Shown here: positions 23,598 through 32,800 of the stretch, one piece after another | Position numbering within the stretch: the first letter of the stretch is position 1 | How the letters are laid out: every line of letters starts with the position of its first letter | Assembly: GCA_029776155.1 (NCBI GenBank) | Contig: JAKOTU010000033.1 | Location: 1-50,893 of the forward strand | Length of the DNA stretch: 50,893 bases | Reading direction: 5' to 3' | From: Bacillota bacterium | Lineage (GTDB): Bacteria; Bacillota; Limnochordia; Darwinibacteriales; Darwinibacteriaceae | Notes under the pieces: generated by a model | Databases searched by the model: none | The model's input: the letters and a program-made list of their open reading frames with translations, nothing else | Told to the model about the DNA's origin: nothing | Program-made: the position numbers and the translations under genes

Positions 23598-26108
23598 TTA
23601 TTCGCCCAGGAAGCCCAGTTCAATTAGTTTCTGTTTGGCCGCTTCCAGGTCTTCTCGGGCCACCAGGACTACCGGACCGGTGCAGCCCATACCCGCTTCG
23701 GCGTAGATGTTCTCCCGCCAGAGTGCCTCCGCGGCCCCTTCGATCTCCAGTACATCGATGCCCGTGATCTCCTGATCAACAGGCTTAGCTGGCGGTTTAG
23801 GCACGGCTGCTGGTTCGGTTTGCTCCAGCAATTTGGCTTTGGACAGTTCTTCAGCCACGATCTGGGGCAACTTGGCTTTAGCCATATCCGCAGCAAACTC
23901 GATGGCGCCGGCGATGACCGGTGCACCGGAAGCCCGGGAGACGATGTTGATGATGCTTTGGAAGCCAGCCCCCACCCCAGGGCCGTAGCCGTAGCCCACA
24001 GACTCGATGCCGCCTCCCGTGTTCAGCGCGGAGAGCATCTTCACCAAAATGTTGCCCGTGAGGGAGTCGGTGACCAGAACATCACAGGATCCGGCTAGGA
24101 CGTCATTGCCGCGCATGATGGCCTGACCGTCCGCCCGGCTGGATGTGGCCCAGTTGATGGTGTATCCTTCCTTTTCCAGCTCCCGCAGGGAACGCTCGGT
24201 GGTCAGGGCTCCATCCACGTTCAAAATGCCTACGGTGGGTTCCTCGATACCCAGGGCCTTGGCCACGGCGATACCTAAGATGGCGTTGGTATGCATGGCT
24301 TTAGTGCGGTTGCTGGCGGCCATACCGGTTGTGGAGGCGATGAGCATCTCCCGGCCGCTGGCGGGAGCCACCACCCGGCCGATGGTGGTTACGCCCAGGG
24401 GGAAGTTGTAGTGCATGGTTACACAGGCATTGATTTTCCCGGACTGGAGCAGCTCTTCCATGACCCTGTGCTGTTCTTCTTCCGTGTTGGCCTCCACTAG
24501 CGTGAGGGAGGTGGGGCACTTGGGACCAATGGCCACAACTTTGAGGTTACGGTGGCGCTTCTGCGCCAGTTCTGCTCCCCTGAGCACTTCTTCCACGCCG
24601 TGCTCGCTGCCCAGTAAGGTTACGCCTACGGTGATAACCGCTTCCGGCTCCGGTGCCGCCGCGCCTTTGCCGGGGTTAGCTTCCAGAAGGAAGGATACGC
24701 CGTCAAACAAGTTGGTCAGGCGCCCCAGGAAGAGGCTGCCTTTACCCACGATCATGGCCCGCTTGATCCTTCCCCCGACGATTGCTTCCCGGGCAAAGGC
24801 CAGATAGGGAACGCCGGAGGGGATATGCCCCTGGGTGGGGGCCCAACCCTTAAGACCGTGCTTCTGCACGAAACTGTCCAGCTCAGTGCGCTGGATCGCC
24901 CCCTGCTTGACGCCTAAGGCCGCGATCATCTTGTAGTTGGCCAGGGGTACATCCCCTGCACCCGCGGGTGTGGTGATCTCTGGGTTTTGCATCTCCACAC
25001 TATACTTATCCACATCGGTGATGGAAAGGCCGATGGCATTCAAAGGATCCGTTACCAGGGAGGTGACCACCGCCTGGGGCGAGGAACCGGTGCCGATGCG
25101 GTGGCGCCCGATGCTGTCGGTGCGGATGATGGGGCTGACTTGGTCATCGGCACTTACCAGCACAGCGAAGGAGGCCAGGACGTCTTCCAGGACGGGAACT
25201 CCCTTTTTGATGTGGTCGCGGCAGTTCATGCCCAGTTTGGCCACGGCTCCACCGCCCAGCACCACCACGTTCTTGTAGATCCCTGACTTGACCAAAGCGG
25301 CCGCGTTCACAATGCCGTGGGCGGGTCCGGCGCAGAAGGAACGGGTGTCGGAACCTGTAGCGTTGATGCAGCCGCACACTTCGCCGATGGACTTGGCGAA
25401 GTTGCCTCCGCCGCGCTGATTCATATCGCCGCAGGCCTCTTCAGACGTTTCGATGATATAATCCACGCTGGCTGGATCCAGTTCGTACTTCCAGAACAGG
25501 TGGCGCAGGGCCCAGGCCCCCGTGGCCTTGGCGGCCAAGTTTTCGAACATCACATCTGCCTTGAGGTTCACATCCCACTCATGGGCCTGTTTCACGCAGC
25601 CCACCAGCTCGCCCTGGAACTCCAGGGGAACAGCGGTCTTCTTCTCCAAAAGCTCAGTGATGGCGGTCAAGGACTGTGCTTGCTCCAGGATGGCTAGATC
25701 CTTGGCCGTAAACAGGTGATGGTTGGCCAGCTTCTCCACCAGTCCCTTGGCAAACTGCTCTTCCAGGATGACCAGATTAAAGGAATCGGCGATCTTCATC
25801 ATGGCGATGAGTTCATCCAAGGGGAAGATCTCGCCGAAGCGACCCTGGCGCTTGGCCTCCACTAGGTTTTCATACCAAGGCTGGGGGAGTTCTGCCAGCT
25901 CTTCTGGGGTTAAGTTGCCGATATACACTTGGTTGGGGGGATAGGCCACTACCTGTTCAAAGGGACGCAGGGCTTCTTTGGCAGCTGTTAACAAGGGAGA
26001 GTCGGGATGTTTGTCCCGCTCAATCATGAGGGTAGTGCCGTGGGTTAGAACCATATCCGGAGCATGGAAAAGGCAGTAACTGGCTGCTCGAACTACGGGA
26101 TTGGTCAA
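23598..26108 (-). CDS. grdCD: Glycine reductase protein C, fused beta (GrdC) and alpha (GrdD) subunits
   Basis: Protein C releases acetyl phosphate from the acetyl thioester formed on the selenoprotein couple. Normally it is made from two genes; here one uninterrupted 836-residue frame holds both. Residues 1 to about 480 match GrdC (VAYPPNQVYIGNLTPEE, SFCAGPAHGIVN, a thiolase/KAS III-like fold); residues about 488-836 match GrdD (VGVTLLGSEHGVEEVLRGAE, a PlsX-like fold, and the C-terminal YAEAGMGCTGPVVLV with the acetyl-carrying Cys near 809). They are joined by a short Gly/Ala/Pro linker. TTG start chosen because GGAGGTGAG lies 7 bases before and the N-terminus then matches GrdC; a GTG five codons upstream overlaps the ribosome site. 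Last gene of the grd operon. Confidence 0.92.
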   Translation of the reverse strand: MTNPVVRAASYCLFHAPDMVLTHGTTLMIERDKHPDSPLLTAAKEALRPFEQVVAYPPNQVYIGNLTPEELAELPQPWYENLVEAKRQGRFGEIFPLDELIAMMKIADSFNLVILEEQFAKGLVEKLANHHLFTAKDLAILEQAQSLTAITELLEKKTAVPLEFQGELVGCVKQAHEWDVNLKADVMFENLAAKATGAWALRHLFWKYELDPASVDYIIETSEEACGDMNQRGGGNFAKSIGEVCGCINATGSDTRSFCAGPAHGIVNAAALVKSGIYKNVVVLGGGAVAKLGMNCRDHIKKGVPVLEDVLASFAVLVSADDQVSPIIRTDSIGRHRIGTGSSPQAVVTSLVTDPLNAIGLSITDVDKYSVEMQNPEITTPAGAGDVPLANYKMIAALGVKQGAIQRTELDSFVQKHGLKGWAPTQGHIPSGVPYLAFAREAIVGGRIKRAMIVGKGSLFLGRLTNLFDGVSFLLEANPGKGAAAPEPEAVITVGVTLLGSEHGVEEVLRGAELAQKRHRNLKVVAIGPKCPTSLTLVEANTEEEQHRVMEELLQSGKINACVTMHYNFPLGVTTIGRVVAPASGREMLIASTTGMAASNRTKAMHTNAILGIAVAKALGIEEPTVGILNVDGALTTERSLRELEKEGYTINWATSSRADGQAIMRGNDVLAGSCDVLVTDSLTGNILVKMLSALNTGGGIESVGYGYGPGVGAGFQSIINIVSRASGAPVIAGAIEFAADMAKAKLPQIVAEELSKAKLLEQTEPAAVPKPPAKPVDQEITGIDVLEIEGAAEALWRENIYAEAGMGCTGPVVLVAREDLEAAKQKLIELGFLGE

Positions 26109-26129
26109 ACAACTCACCTCCACAGGATT

Positions 26130-26157
26130 AAAGGGGTCCCGGGAGCGGGACCCCTTT
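26130..26157. terminator. Strong hairpin between grdB and grdCD
   Basis: Perfect 11-bp arms AAAGGGGTCCC and GGGACCCCTTT with a six-base loop. On the plus strand six Ts follow, on the minus (operon) strand only TTTAAT. Within the operon it could be a leaky terminator or an RNA-stability element. No plus-strand gene ends here. Confidence 0.6.
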
Positions 26158-26158
26158 T

Positions 26159-27466
26159 TTAGCTCTCAAAGACGTGCTGTTCAGAAACGGGTGTGCCCAG
26201 GGCCTGCAGCGCCTTTTCCACCAGCTTCTTGCGCAAGCTGAACTCCTCTTGCGCCTTGAGTTTCGGGTTCCCTAAGGGATGGGGAATGGCCACCGCAGGA
26301 ACGATACGGTTGGCTCCCACGGTCAGGGAAATGGGTGTTACTGTGCACACATGCACAACCGCAATGCCTTTCCGTTCAATTTCTTTGACCATCGTTGCGC
26401 CGCAACGAGTACAGGTCCCTCAGGTGCTGGTGAGAATAACGGCCTGCACGCCTTCGTTAACCAGCTCCGCGGCAATCTCCGCGGCATACTTCCGGGCGTT
26501 GGCCACGGAAGTACCGTTGCCCACAGTGGAGTAGAAATAGGGGAAGAGCTTGCCGATCCTGCCCTCTTTCTCCAGCTCACGCAGGGCGTCCACGGGCACT
26601 ACCCGGTTAGGATTCTCATTGGCATACACAGGGTCGTAGCCGCCGTGGGCCGTTTCAAAGCCCTCTGCCGTCAGGGTATCCAGGCCCTCGATGCTGTATT
26701 TACCGTAGCGGGAGGCACTGGAAGCTTCAATGCGGTCGGGATTCCCCTTGGGCACAATCCCGCCGCTGGTGACCACGGCCACAGTAACTTGGCTCAGGTC
26801 GGCAATGGCGGCCGCGGGCTCCACCCGATCAAAGTGGGGAATGGGGTACTCGGTTGTAAAGGGCTCCGCTTTGAGCTTGCTCAGCAGCATGTCGATGGCC
26901 CGCTCCGAACCACGCTTTTCTGCAAAGACGTTCTTACGGATGCCGCGGCTGAGGTAACCCTCCTCGGAGGGGGGCCCAATGGGCTCACCATTGGCCAGCT
27001 TGCCGGCTAACCTGCCCATGGCGGGCAGGGCAGTACGCATACTGGCTGCCGAGTTGCCCGTTTCGATGATATACAGGTATTGACGGTAGGTCTCTACACC
27101 GGGGTTTTCCGGATACATACCTGAGACGGCTGGGATGCCCAGCTCATGGGCAATCTTGCCCACCATTCCGCAGGCCATCCCGTAGCGCCCCGCGTTAAAG
27201 GCCGGGCCGGCCACCACCACATGGGGAGCAAACTCTTGCAGCATCTGGCGCACGGCAGTGCTGGCTGCTTCCAGGTTTTCGTTGAAGTATCCATCGCCGC
27301 AGATGATGGTGCCCACGATGGAGCAGTTCTCGGGCAGGTTGGTCTGCAGCCCCACGCCGGGTCCCACAGCCTTAGCCACACTTTGGGGCGGAGTGTCGGC
27401 CTTATCCTCGCCGCCAATCTGACCGAAGAACTGGTTGAGATAAACGACTACGCGCTTTGTTTCCAA
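26159..27466 (-). CDS. grdB: Glycine reductase substrate-specific protein B, GrdB (selenoprotein)
   Basis: The 435-residue large subunit of the glycine-binding component. An in-frame TGA at 26420-26422 reads as selenocysteine (residue 349) in the family's hallmark context VILTSTU-GTCTRCGATMVKE, giving U-x-x-C-x-x-C. The frame continues to a normal TAA, and total length matches characterised GrdB. The upstream part has VVVAGPAFNAGRYG and other conserved stretches. Selenocysteine attacks the carbon of glycine bound as a Schiff base to the GrdE pyruvoyl group, forming a carboxymethyl-selenoether passed to GrdA. TTG start with a GGGGGG ribosome site overlapping the grdA stop. Glycine specificity is favoured by the partner GrdE; sarcosine or betaine paralogues are alternatives. 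Confidence 0.95.
26393..26422 (-). promoter_or_regulatory. bSECIS element of grdB with the UGA(Sec) codon
   Basis: Thirteen bases after the TGA begins a perfect 6-bp stem CGTTGC/GCAACG (26393-26407) capped by the triloop GGC. A small apical loop led by G, about 19 bases after UGA, fits the bacterial SECIS rule for SelB recognition. Confidence 0.8.
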
Positions 27467-27469
27467 ATT

Positions 27470-27931
27470 CTACCCCCCAATCCGTTCGCGGTAGGTGGCA
27501 ACCTCCTTGATAATCGCATCCACATCTAGCACCATTTCCATCATACTGATCTGCTCTTCCCAGACATCCTCCGGGATAATGTCCTTAAGTTCAAAGATAT
27601 GGTAAACGGGGAGTTCCAACTGAACTCCTGTCAATGGACCGGCGAAGGTAGGATCGCCCGTTGTGACTGTTTCGGCGGCCAAGCCAGAAGCTTCGGCCTC
27701 GGCTCCGCCCAGGATCACAACCACGTTCTCCTTACCATGCTTTTCAACCAACTCGAGCACGCGAGTTTGGTTCTCCATGTCCATTGCACCGGCAGCCGTT
27801 CAGACAAAGCACTCGGTGGTGGAAAAACCGATGATGGCTCCGGTGTCTTTTAGGCATTCTTCAATGGCCGGACCGGGAATTCCATCGCGGTCACCGATAA
27901 TGGCCACATATTTGCCTTTCAGATCGACCAT
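27470..27931 (-). CDS. grdA: Glycine reductase protein A, GrdA (selenoprotein)
   Basis: The 153-residue small selenoprotein that shuttles the carboxymethyl group from protein B to protein C and is recycled by thioredoxin. The TGA at 27800-27802 is selenocysteine 44 in [16 protein letters not shown], with Cys41 as the redox partner (C-x-x-U), exactly as in known GrdA. The N-terminus [20 protein letters not shown] is diagnostic. ATG start, AAGGAGG 7 bases before. Three bases separate its stop from the grdB start. A SECIS hairpin is less clear than in grdB: only a short UGCC/GGaCA stem close to the UGA can be drawn. Confidence 0.96.
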
Positions 27932-27970
27932 GCCGCATCCTCCTTCTAGCGTTTTTGTGTTTTGGTGGTT

Positions 27971-29257
27971 CTAGTATTCACGGGCTGTCAGCTTGTTGAA
28001 TCCCAGTTCGTTGGTGGCTCCAATAATGGCCTGCAGTTCCACGGTGATGGAGCCATCTGGGTGCCGGTTACCCTTAAACCCTCCGGCAATGACCTCCACA
28101 GGATCAATGCTGCCGATCACCTTCTCCATTGGGGGCAAGGTGATCAGGGCATTGGCATTGCCCGCACTCACGATGGCATCAGCCAGCGGGCTGCCGTCGG
28201 CCAGGGATTGGGACGTGCCATCCTGACCTGCGTACTCATCGGTGATCAACACCGTTTTGATGCCCTTCTGCTCGATCTTGGTACAGTTCATGATTAAGTC
28301 AGTGTCCGGGTTGCCAAAACCTTCCTCGCTGATGATCACACCATCAACGCCCAAGTATGCAACTAGCTTTGCGGTCAAGTCACTGGAGCGCTGCTTATCC
28401 AAAAGGGTCACGTTTTCATTGGTTATGACGCAACCTACAAAGCAGAGATCTCTGCCGTGGCGCCGCAGGAGGTCGTGGATCACCGGGTTGTTGAGGTGGT
28501 GATAGGTTGTATTCTTATCACAGGCAGAAACACAGTTGCCGCTGACGATAGCCCCGTCCATCACTTCTGTGGGATGCATAAAGGTGGGCACAATGTTTTT
28601 CACATCTACTCCGTAATAATAGGTATCGTGGAGCAGGCCCTGGCTCTGGAGCATGTAGACATAAGCGATCTTGGGCAGATCGGGGTAGCGGCTGTGATAC
28701 TCGTGCAGGGGGAGCAGCTCGTAGGTGCACGTTTCATCTGGAGTGAGGCTGCGGGCTGCTTCGCCCAGGTAGTTGGCGGCCCTAAGGCCCATCTTGCGCA
28801 GGGCGGCTTCGTGCTGATGGGGAGTAATCCCGGGCACAGGTTCGGCCACAAGCACTAGATTATGGAGCTGGGAAAAGGGGGTCAGCTCCGCACCGGGGCC
28901 CTGCATATCGATGATACCCTCTTGGTAGCCCACGATCTTGCCGGTGGTCACCACACTTACCCCTTTCAGCACGTGGGTGCGGCCCACACCAGCTGTGAAC
29001 ATCTTGCTCACCAGGCCAGGGAAGATCCCACCTTCCTGGTCCGGTTTCACCCGGGGCTCAATCACATCTTTCACCGGCATGATGCGAATGGAATCACCGG
29101 GGTGGGCAATTTCGATGGTGACCGACTGCAGGTGCTCGTCCTGCAGTAAAAGCTCTGTGAGCTCTTCTTTGTTCACAAAGAGGGTTTTGCCCTTAACTTC
29201 CGTGCGCGGTCCGAACTGCAGGTCATTGATGTAGATGTTACCCACTGTTAACTGCAC
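27971..29257 (-). CDS. grdE: Glycine reductase protein B proprotein, GrdE
   Basis: A 428-residue proprotein that self-cleaves into two subunits of protein B. The cleavage-site cysteine is C242 in IVSGNCVSACDKNTTY, which becomes the pyruvoyl group that binds glycine as a Schiff base; position and context agree with characterised GrdE as I recall them. Other conserved segments: LTVGNIYINDLQFG, GMSMAGVGRT-like AGVGRTHVLKGV, and the C-terminal IIGATNELGFNKLTAREY. GTG start with AAAGGAGGTGAGT. It lies 23 bases after the thioredoxin gene and 39 before grdA. Confidence 0.95.
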   Translation of the reverse strand: MQLTVGNIYINDLQFGPRTEVKGKTLFVNKEELTELLLQDEHLQSVTIEIAHPGDSIRIMPVKDVIEPRVKPDQEGGIFPGLVSKMFTAGVGRTHVLKGVSVVTTGKIVGYQEGIIDMQGPGAELTPFSQLHNLVLVAEPVPGITPHQHEAALRKMGLRAANYLGEAARSLTPDETCTYELLPLHEYHSRYPDLPKIAYVYMLQSQGLLHDTYYYGVDVKNIVPTFMHPTEVMDGAIVSGNCVSACDKNTTYHHLNNPVIHDLLRRHGRDLCFVGCVITNENVTLLDKQRSSDLTAKLVAYLGVDGVIISEEGFGNPDTDLIMNCTKIEQKGIKTVLITDEYAGQDGTSQSLADGSPLADAIVSAGNANALITLPPMEKVIGSIDPVEVIAGGFKGNRHPDGSITVELQAIIGATNELGFNKLTAREY

Positions 29258-29280
29258 ACACTCACCTCCTTTGGCCAGCC

Positions 29281-29598
29281 TCAGCCGAGCAGTTCCAGGA
29301 TTTTTTTCTCCACATCCTCGGCGGTAAATTCGCCGCTCAGCTCCGCTTTCTTCTCGCCATTGTAGTAAAAGGCGATCACCGGCAGCGACATTACGCCTTG
29401 GGAGATGGCCAAGCGCATGGCTTTGGAAGTATCCAAGGAGAAAAACTTCATTTTGTCACCGTACTTTTCCGCAAGGCGCTCCACATGGGGCATCAGTTCC
29501 AGGCAGGGTTTGCAGCGGGGACCCCAGAAGTCCACCACGGCCCATCCAGTGGAGTTGGGAATGTGTTCTTCCCAAGTTTCTTTATCTAGAGCGATCAC
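29281..29598 (-). CDS. trxA: Glycine-reductase-associated thioredoxin
   Basis: A 105-residue thioredoxin-fold protein. The redox pair is C29-K-P-C32 in VVDFWGPRCKPCLELMP; standard thioredoxin has WCGPC, so the Trp and Gly are replaced and the cysteines sit one place later (GPRCKPC). Non-standard active sites are known for the thioredoxins of Stickland clostridia that re-reduce GrdA. cis-Pro is in MSLPVIAFY. GTG start with AAAGGAGGTTGG. First gene of the operon. No thioredoxin reductase gene lies beside it, unlike in several clostridia, so the reductase must be elsewhere. Confidence 0.92.
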   Translation of the reverse strand: MIALDKETWEEHIPNSTGWAVVDFWGPRCKPCLELMPHVERLAEKYGDKMKFFSLDTSKAMRLAISQGVMSLPVIAFYYNGEKKAELSGEFTAEDVEKKILELLG

Positions 29599-29866
29599 TT
29601 ATCCAACCTCCTTTTCCTTGAGTTCGCATGTAACATATTACACAATCGCGCAGGGGAATCCTGCTTGCCCCGGACCATTCCGGCCCCGTTCGCGGAACGG
29701 GCCGCGGGCGGTGAATATCGTTTCCTTAAGGGGAGTACATCCCCAAACCAGCAAGATCTCCGGATGCCCTTCCGAAATCCGCATGGGGCGGGGAGGCCGC
29801 TGCGGTGTATGAGAACAAACAATTTTCAAATACTAGGTGTGGAAAAACGGAAATGGAGGTTAGCGC
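29599..29866. other. Divergent spacer between grd operon and nifJ
   Basis: This 268-base region must carry the promoters of both units. Visible: an inverted repeat TGTAACATATTACA (29629-29642), 31 bases before the thioredoxin start, and GC-rich hairpins CCCGTTC/GAACGGG and GCAGG/CCTGC between 29650 and 29705. I find no convincing -35/-10 pair and no glycine riboswitch motifs. Confidence 0.45.
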
Positions 29867-32800
29867 ATGAGGAAATACATAACCATGGACGGCAACGAAG
29901 CAGCCGCCCATGCGGCCTATGCCTTTAGCGAAGTCTGTGCCATTTATCCCATTACCCCTTCTTCACCAATGGCCGAACTGGTGGATCTGTGGAGTGCGCA
30001 CGGCCGGAAGAACATTTGGGGCCAAGTGGTGGAAGTGGTGGAGATGCAGTCCGAAATCGGGGCCGCGGGTGCCCTGCATGGTGCGCTGTGTGCAGGCGCT
30101 TTGGGCACCACCTTCACCGCATCCCAGGGGCTTTTACTCATGATCCCCAATCTGTACAAGATCGCGGGGGAACTTCTGCCAGGCGTGATCCACGTGAGTG
30201 CCCGGGCCATCGCCGCGCACGCCCTTTCCATTTTCGGTGACCATCAAGATGTGATGGCCTGCCGCCAAACGGGTGTGGCCATGCTTGCGTCCAGCAGCGT
30301 GCAGGAGGTCATGGATCTGGCCTGTTTGGCCCACCTGTCGGCTATTAAGGCTAGTGTCCCCTTTCTGCACTTTTTTGATGGGTTCCGCACATCCCACGAG
30401 TATCAGAAGATTGCCCCCGTGGAATATGCAGACCTCGCGGGATTGGTGGACCTGGCTGCCTTGGAGCGCTTCCGGGAGCGGGGGATGAATCCGGCGCGCC
30501 CAGTAACCAAGGGCAGTGCCCAAAACCCAGATATCTACTTCCAGGGTCGGGAGGCGGCCAACCCCTATTACCAAGTGGTACCCGATATTGTCCAGGACTA
30601 CATGGAGCGTTTTGGACGCTTGACAGGCAGATACTACCGCCTGTTTGACTACTACGGCCACCCCGAGGCAGAAGAGGTAGTGGTGGCCATGGGTTCAGTG
30701 TGCGATACGGTGGAGGGCGTAGTTGACTATCTGAATGAGCAGGAACGCAGGGTGGGCGTACTTAAGGTACGCCTGTATCGGCCCTTTTCTGAACATCACT
30801 TTTTGGCAGTTCTGCCCCCTACTGTGCGCAGAATTGCGGTGCTGGATCGCACCAAAGAGCCTGGTTCCCCCGGTGAGCCCCTTTACCTAGATGTGGTCAA
30901 AGCCTGCCAGCATCTGGGGAATCCGCCCCAAATTGTCGGCGGTAGATACGGTCTGGGCTCCAAGGATACCACCCCTTCCCAAATTCTAGCTGTGTTCAAC
31001 AACCTCCAAGCCCTTGAGCCCAAGGACCGCTTCACCATTGGGATTATGGACGATCTCACCCACAGTTCGCTCCCGGAAGGAGAGCCCCTGGACATCACCC
31101 CGGCAGGTACCATTGCCTGCAAGTTTTGGGGCCTGGGGTCAGATGGAACGGTGGGGGCCAACCAGGAGGCCATCCGCATCATCGGCGACCACACCGACCT
31201 TTACGTGCAGGCCTATTTCTACTACGACAGCAAGAAATCAGGGGGGACCACCGTTTCCCATCTGCGCTTTGGACCCGCGCCCATCAAAGCCCCCTACTTG
31301 GTAGATCACCCAGATTATGTTGCCTGTCACAATAAGTCCTTTGTGCGCAACTATGACCTGCTCAAAGGCATCAAACCAGGGGGAATATTTGTTTTGAACT
31401 GTCCCTGGGAGGGCCAAGAACTGGAGCAGAATCTACCAGTTAAGCTCAAGCGCACACTGGCCAGAAAAAATGTGCGCTTTTACACCATCGATGCCCTGAA
31501 AATCGCAGGGGAATTGGGGTTGGGCAACCGCATCAACATGGTGATGCAGGCAGCCTTTTTCAAACTGGCCCAGGTGATCCCTGTGGAACAGGCCCTGGGC
31601 TATCTCAAATCCTCCGTAGAAACCTTGTATGGGCGAAAGGGGCAAGAAGTTGTGGATATGAACACAGCCGCCATTGACCGGGGAGCAGCTGAACTTAAGG
31701 AAATCAAGATCCCCCCACACTGGGCGGACCTGCCGGACGAAGAGGGCGCAGAGGCTGACCTTGCGGGCGCGCCTCCCTTTGTGGAGGAGATTCAGGTGCC
31801 CATGCAGCGCATGGAGGGCGATGACCTCCCGGTAAGCGCCTTGGCCAACTTCGCGGATGGCGCCTTCCCCAACGGCACTACAGCCTATGAGAAACGGGGC
31901 ATCGCCGTGCTCATCCCCCAGTGGCAGCCGGAAAAATGCATCCAGTGCAACCAGTGTTCCTTTGTGTGTCCCCACGCGGTGATCCGTCCGTTCTTGCTGG
32001 ATGATGGGGAGGTGGCCAAGGCCCCCGAAAGTTTCCACACCAAACCGGCTGTGGGCAAAGGCCTGGAGGGGCTGGGCTACCGGATCCAAGTAAGTCCTTT
32101 GGATTGTACCGGCTGCGGCAACTGTGCCGATGTGTGCCCGGCACCGGGTAAAGCCCTGATTATGGAGCCCGCGGAGCAGGAAATTGCTGCCCAGCAGGAC
32201 AACTGGGTTTACGCGCAGACCCTGACCAACAAGGCCCACCTGGTGGATTGGCGTACCTTGAAAAACAGCCAGTTCCGCCAGCCCCTCTTCGAGTTCCACG
32301 GTGCCTGTCCCGGCTGCGGCGAAACCCCTTACATCCGCCTGCTCACCCAGCTCTTTGGCGAGCAGATGCTCATCGCCAACGCCACCGGCTGTTCTTCCAT
32401 TTATTCAGCCAGCGCGCCCTCCTTTCCCTATACGGTTACCCCAGAGGGCAGGGGGCCGGCCTGGGCCAACTCCCTCTTCGAGGATAACGCCGAGTTTGGT
32501 CTAGGGATGCGCCTGGCCAGCAAGCAACTGCGCAAACAGGTGACAGCCCTGGTGCAGGAACTGCGTACAAAAAAAATCAGCCCAGAACTGAAGGCGGCGT
32601 GCGGTGCCTGGCTGGAAACCAAGGATAACACCCTGGCCTCTGCGGGCACGAGTCGAGAGCTGATTGCCCGTTTGGAAAAGGAGGCGGGTGAAAGGGAGTT
32701 GATCGAGTCCATCTTGGCCAACAAAGAGTATCTGCCCAAAGTGTCCCAGTGGATCATTGGCGGTGATGGCTGGGCCTACGATATCGGTTATGGCGGACTT

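Noticed and set aside
26159..27466. grdB as two separate genes or a pseudogene broken by TGA
   Set aside because: The TGA falls exactly at the known selenocysteine of GrdB, with UxxCxxC context, a good SECIS hairpin after it, and family-normal total length.
27470..27931. grdA as a short ORF starting at the Met after the TGA
   Set aside because: The true N-terminus with its ribosome site lies upstream, and the TGA is selenocysteine 44 of GrdA.
29599..29866. Glycine riboswitch ahead of the glycine reductase operon
   Set aside because: Looked for the conserved tandem-aptamer motifs on the minus strand; only simple GC-rich hairpins are present.
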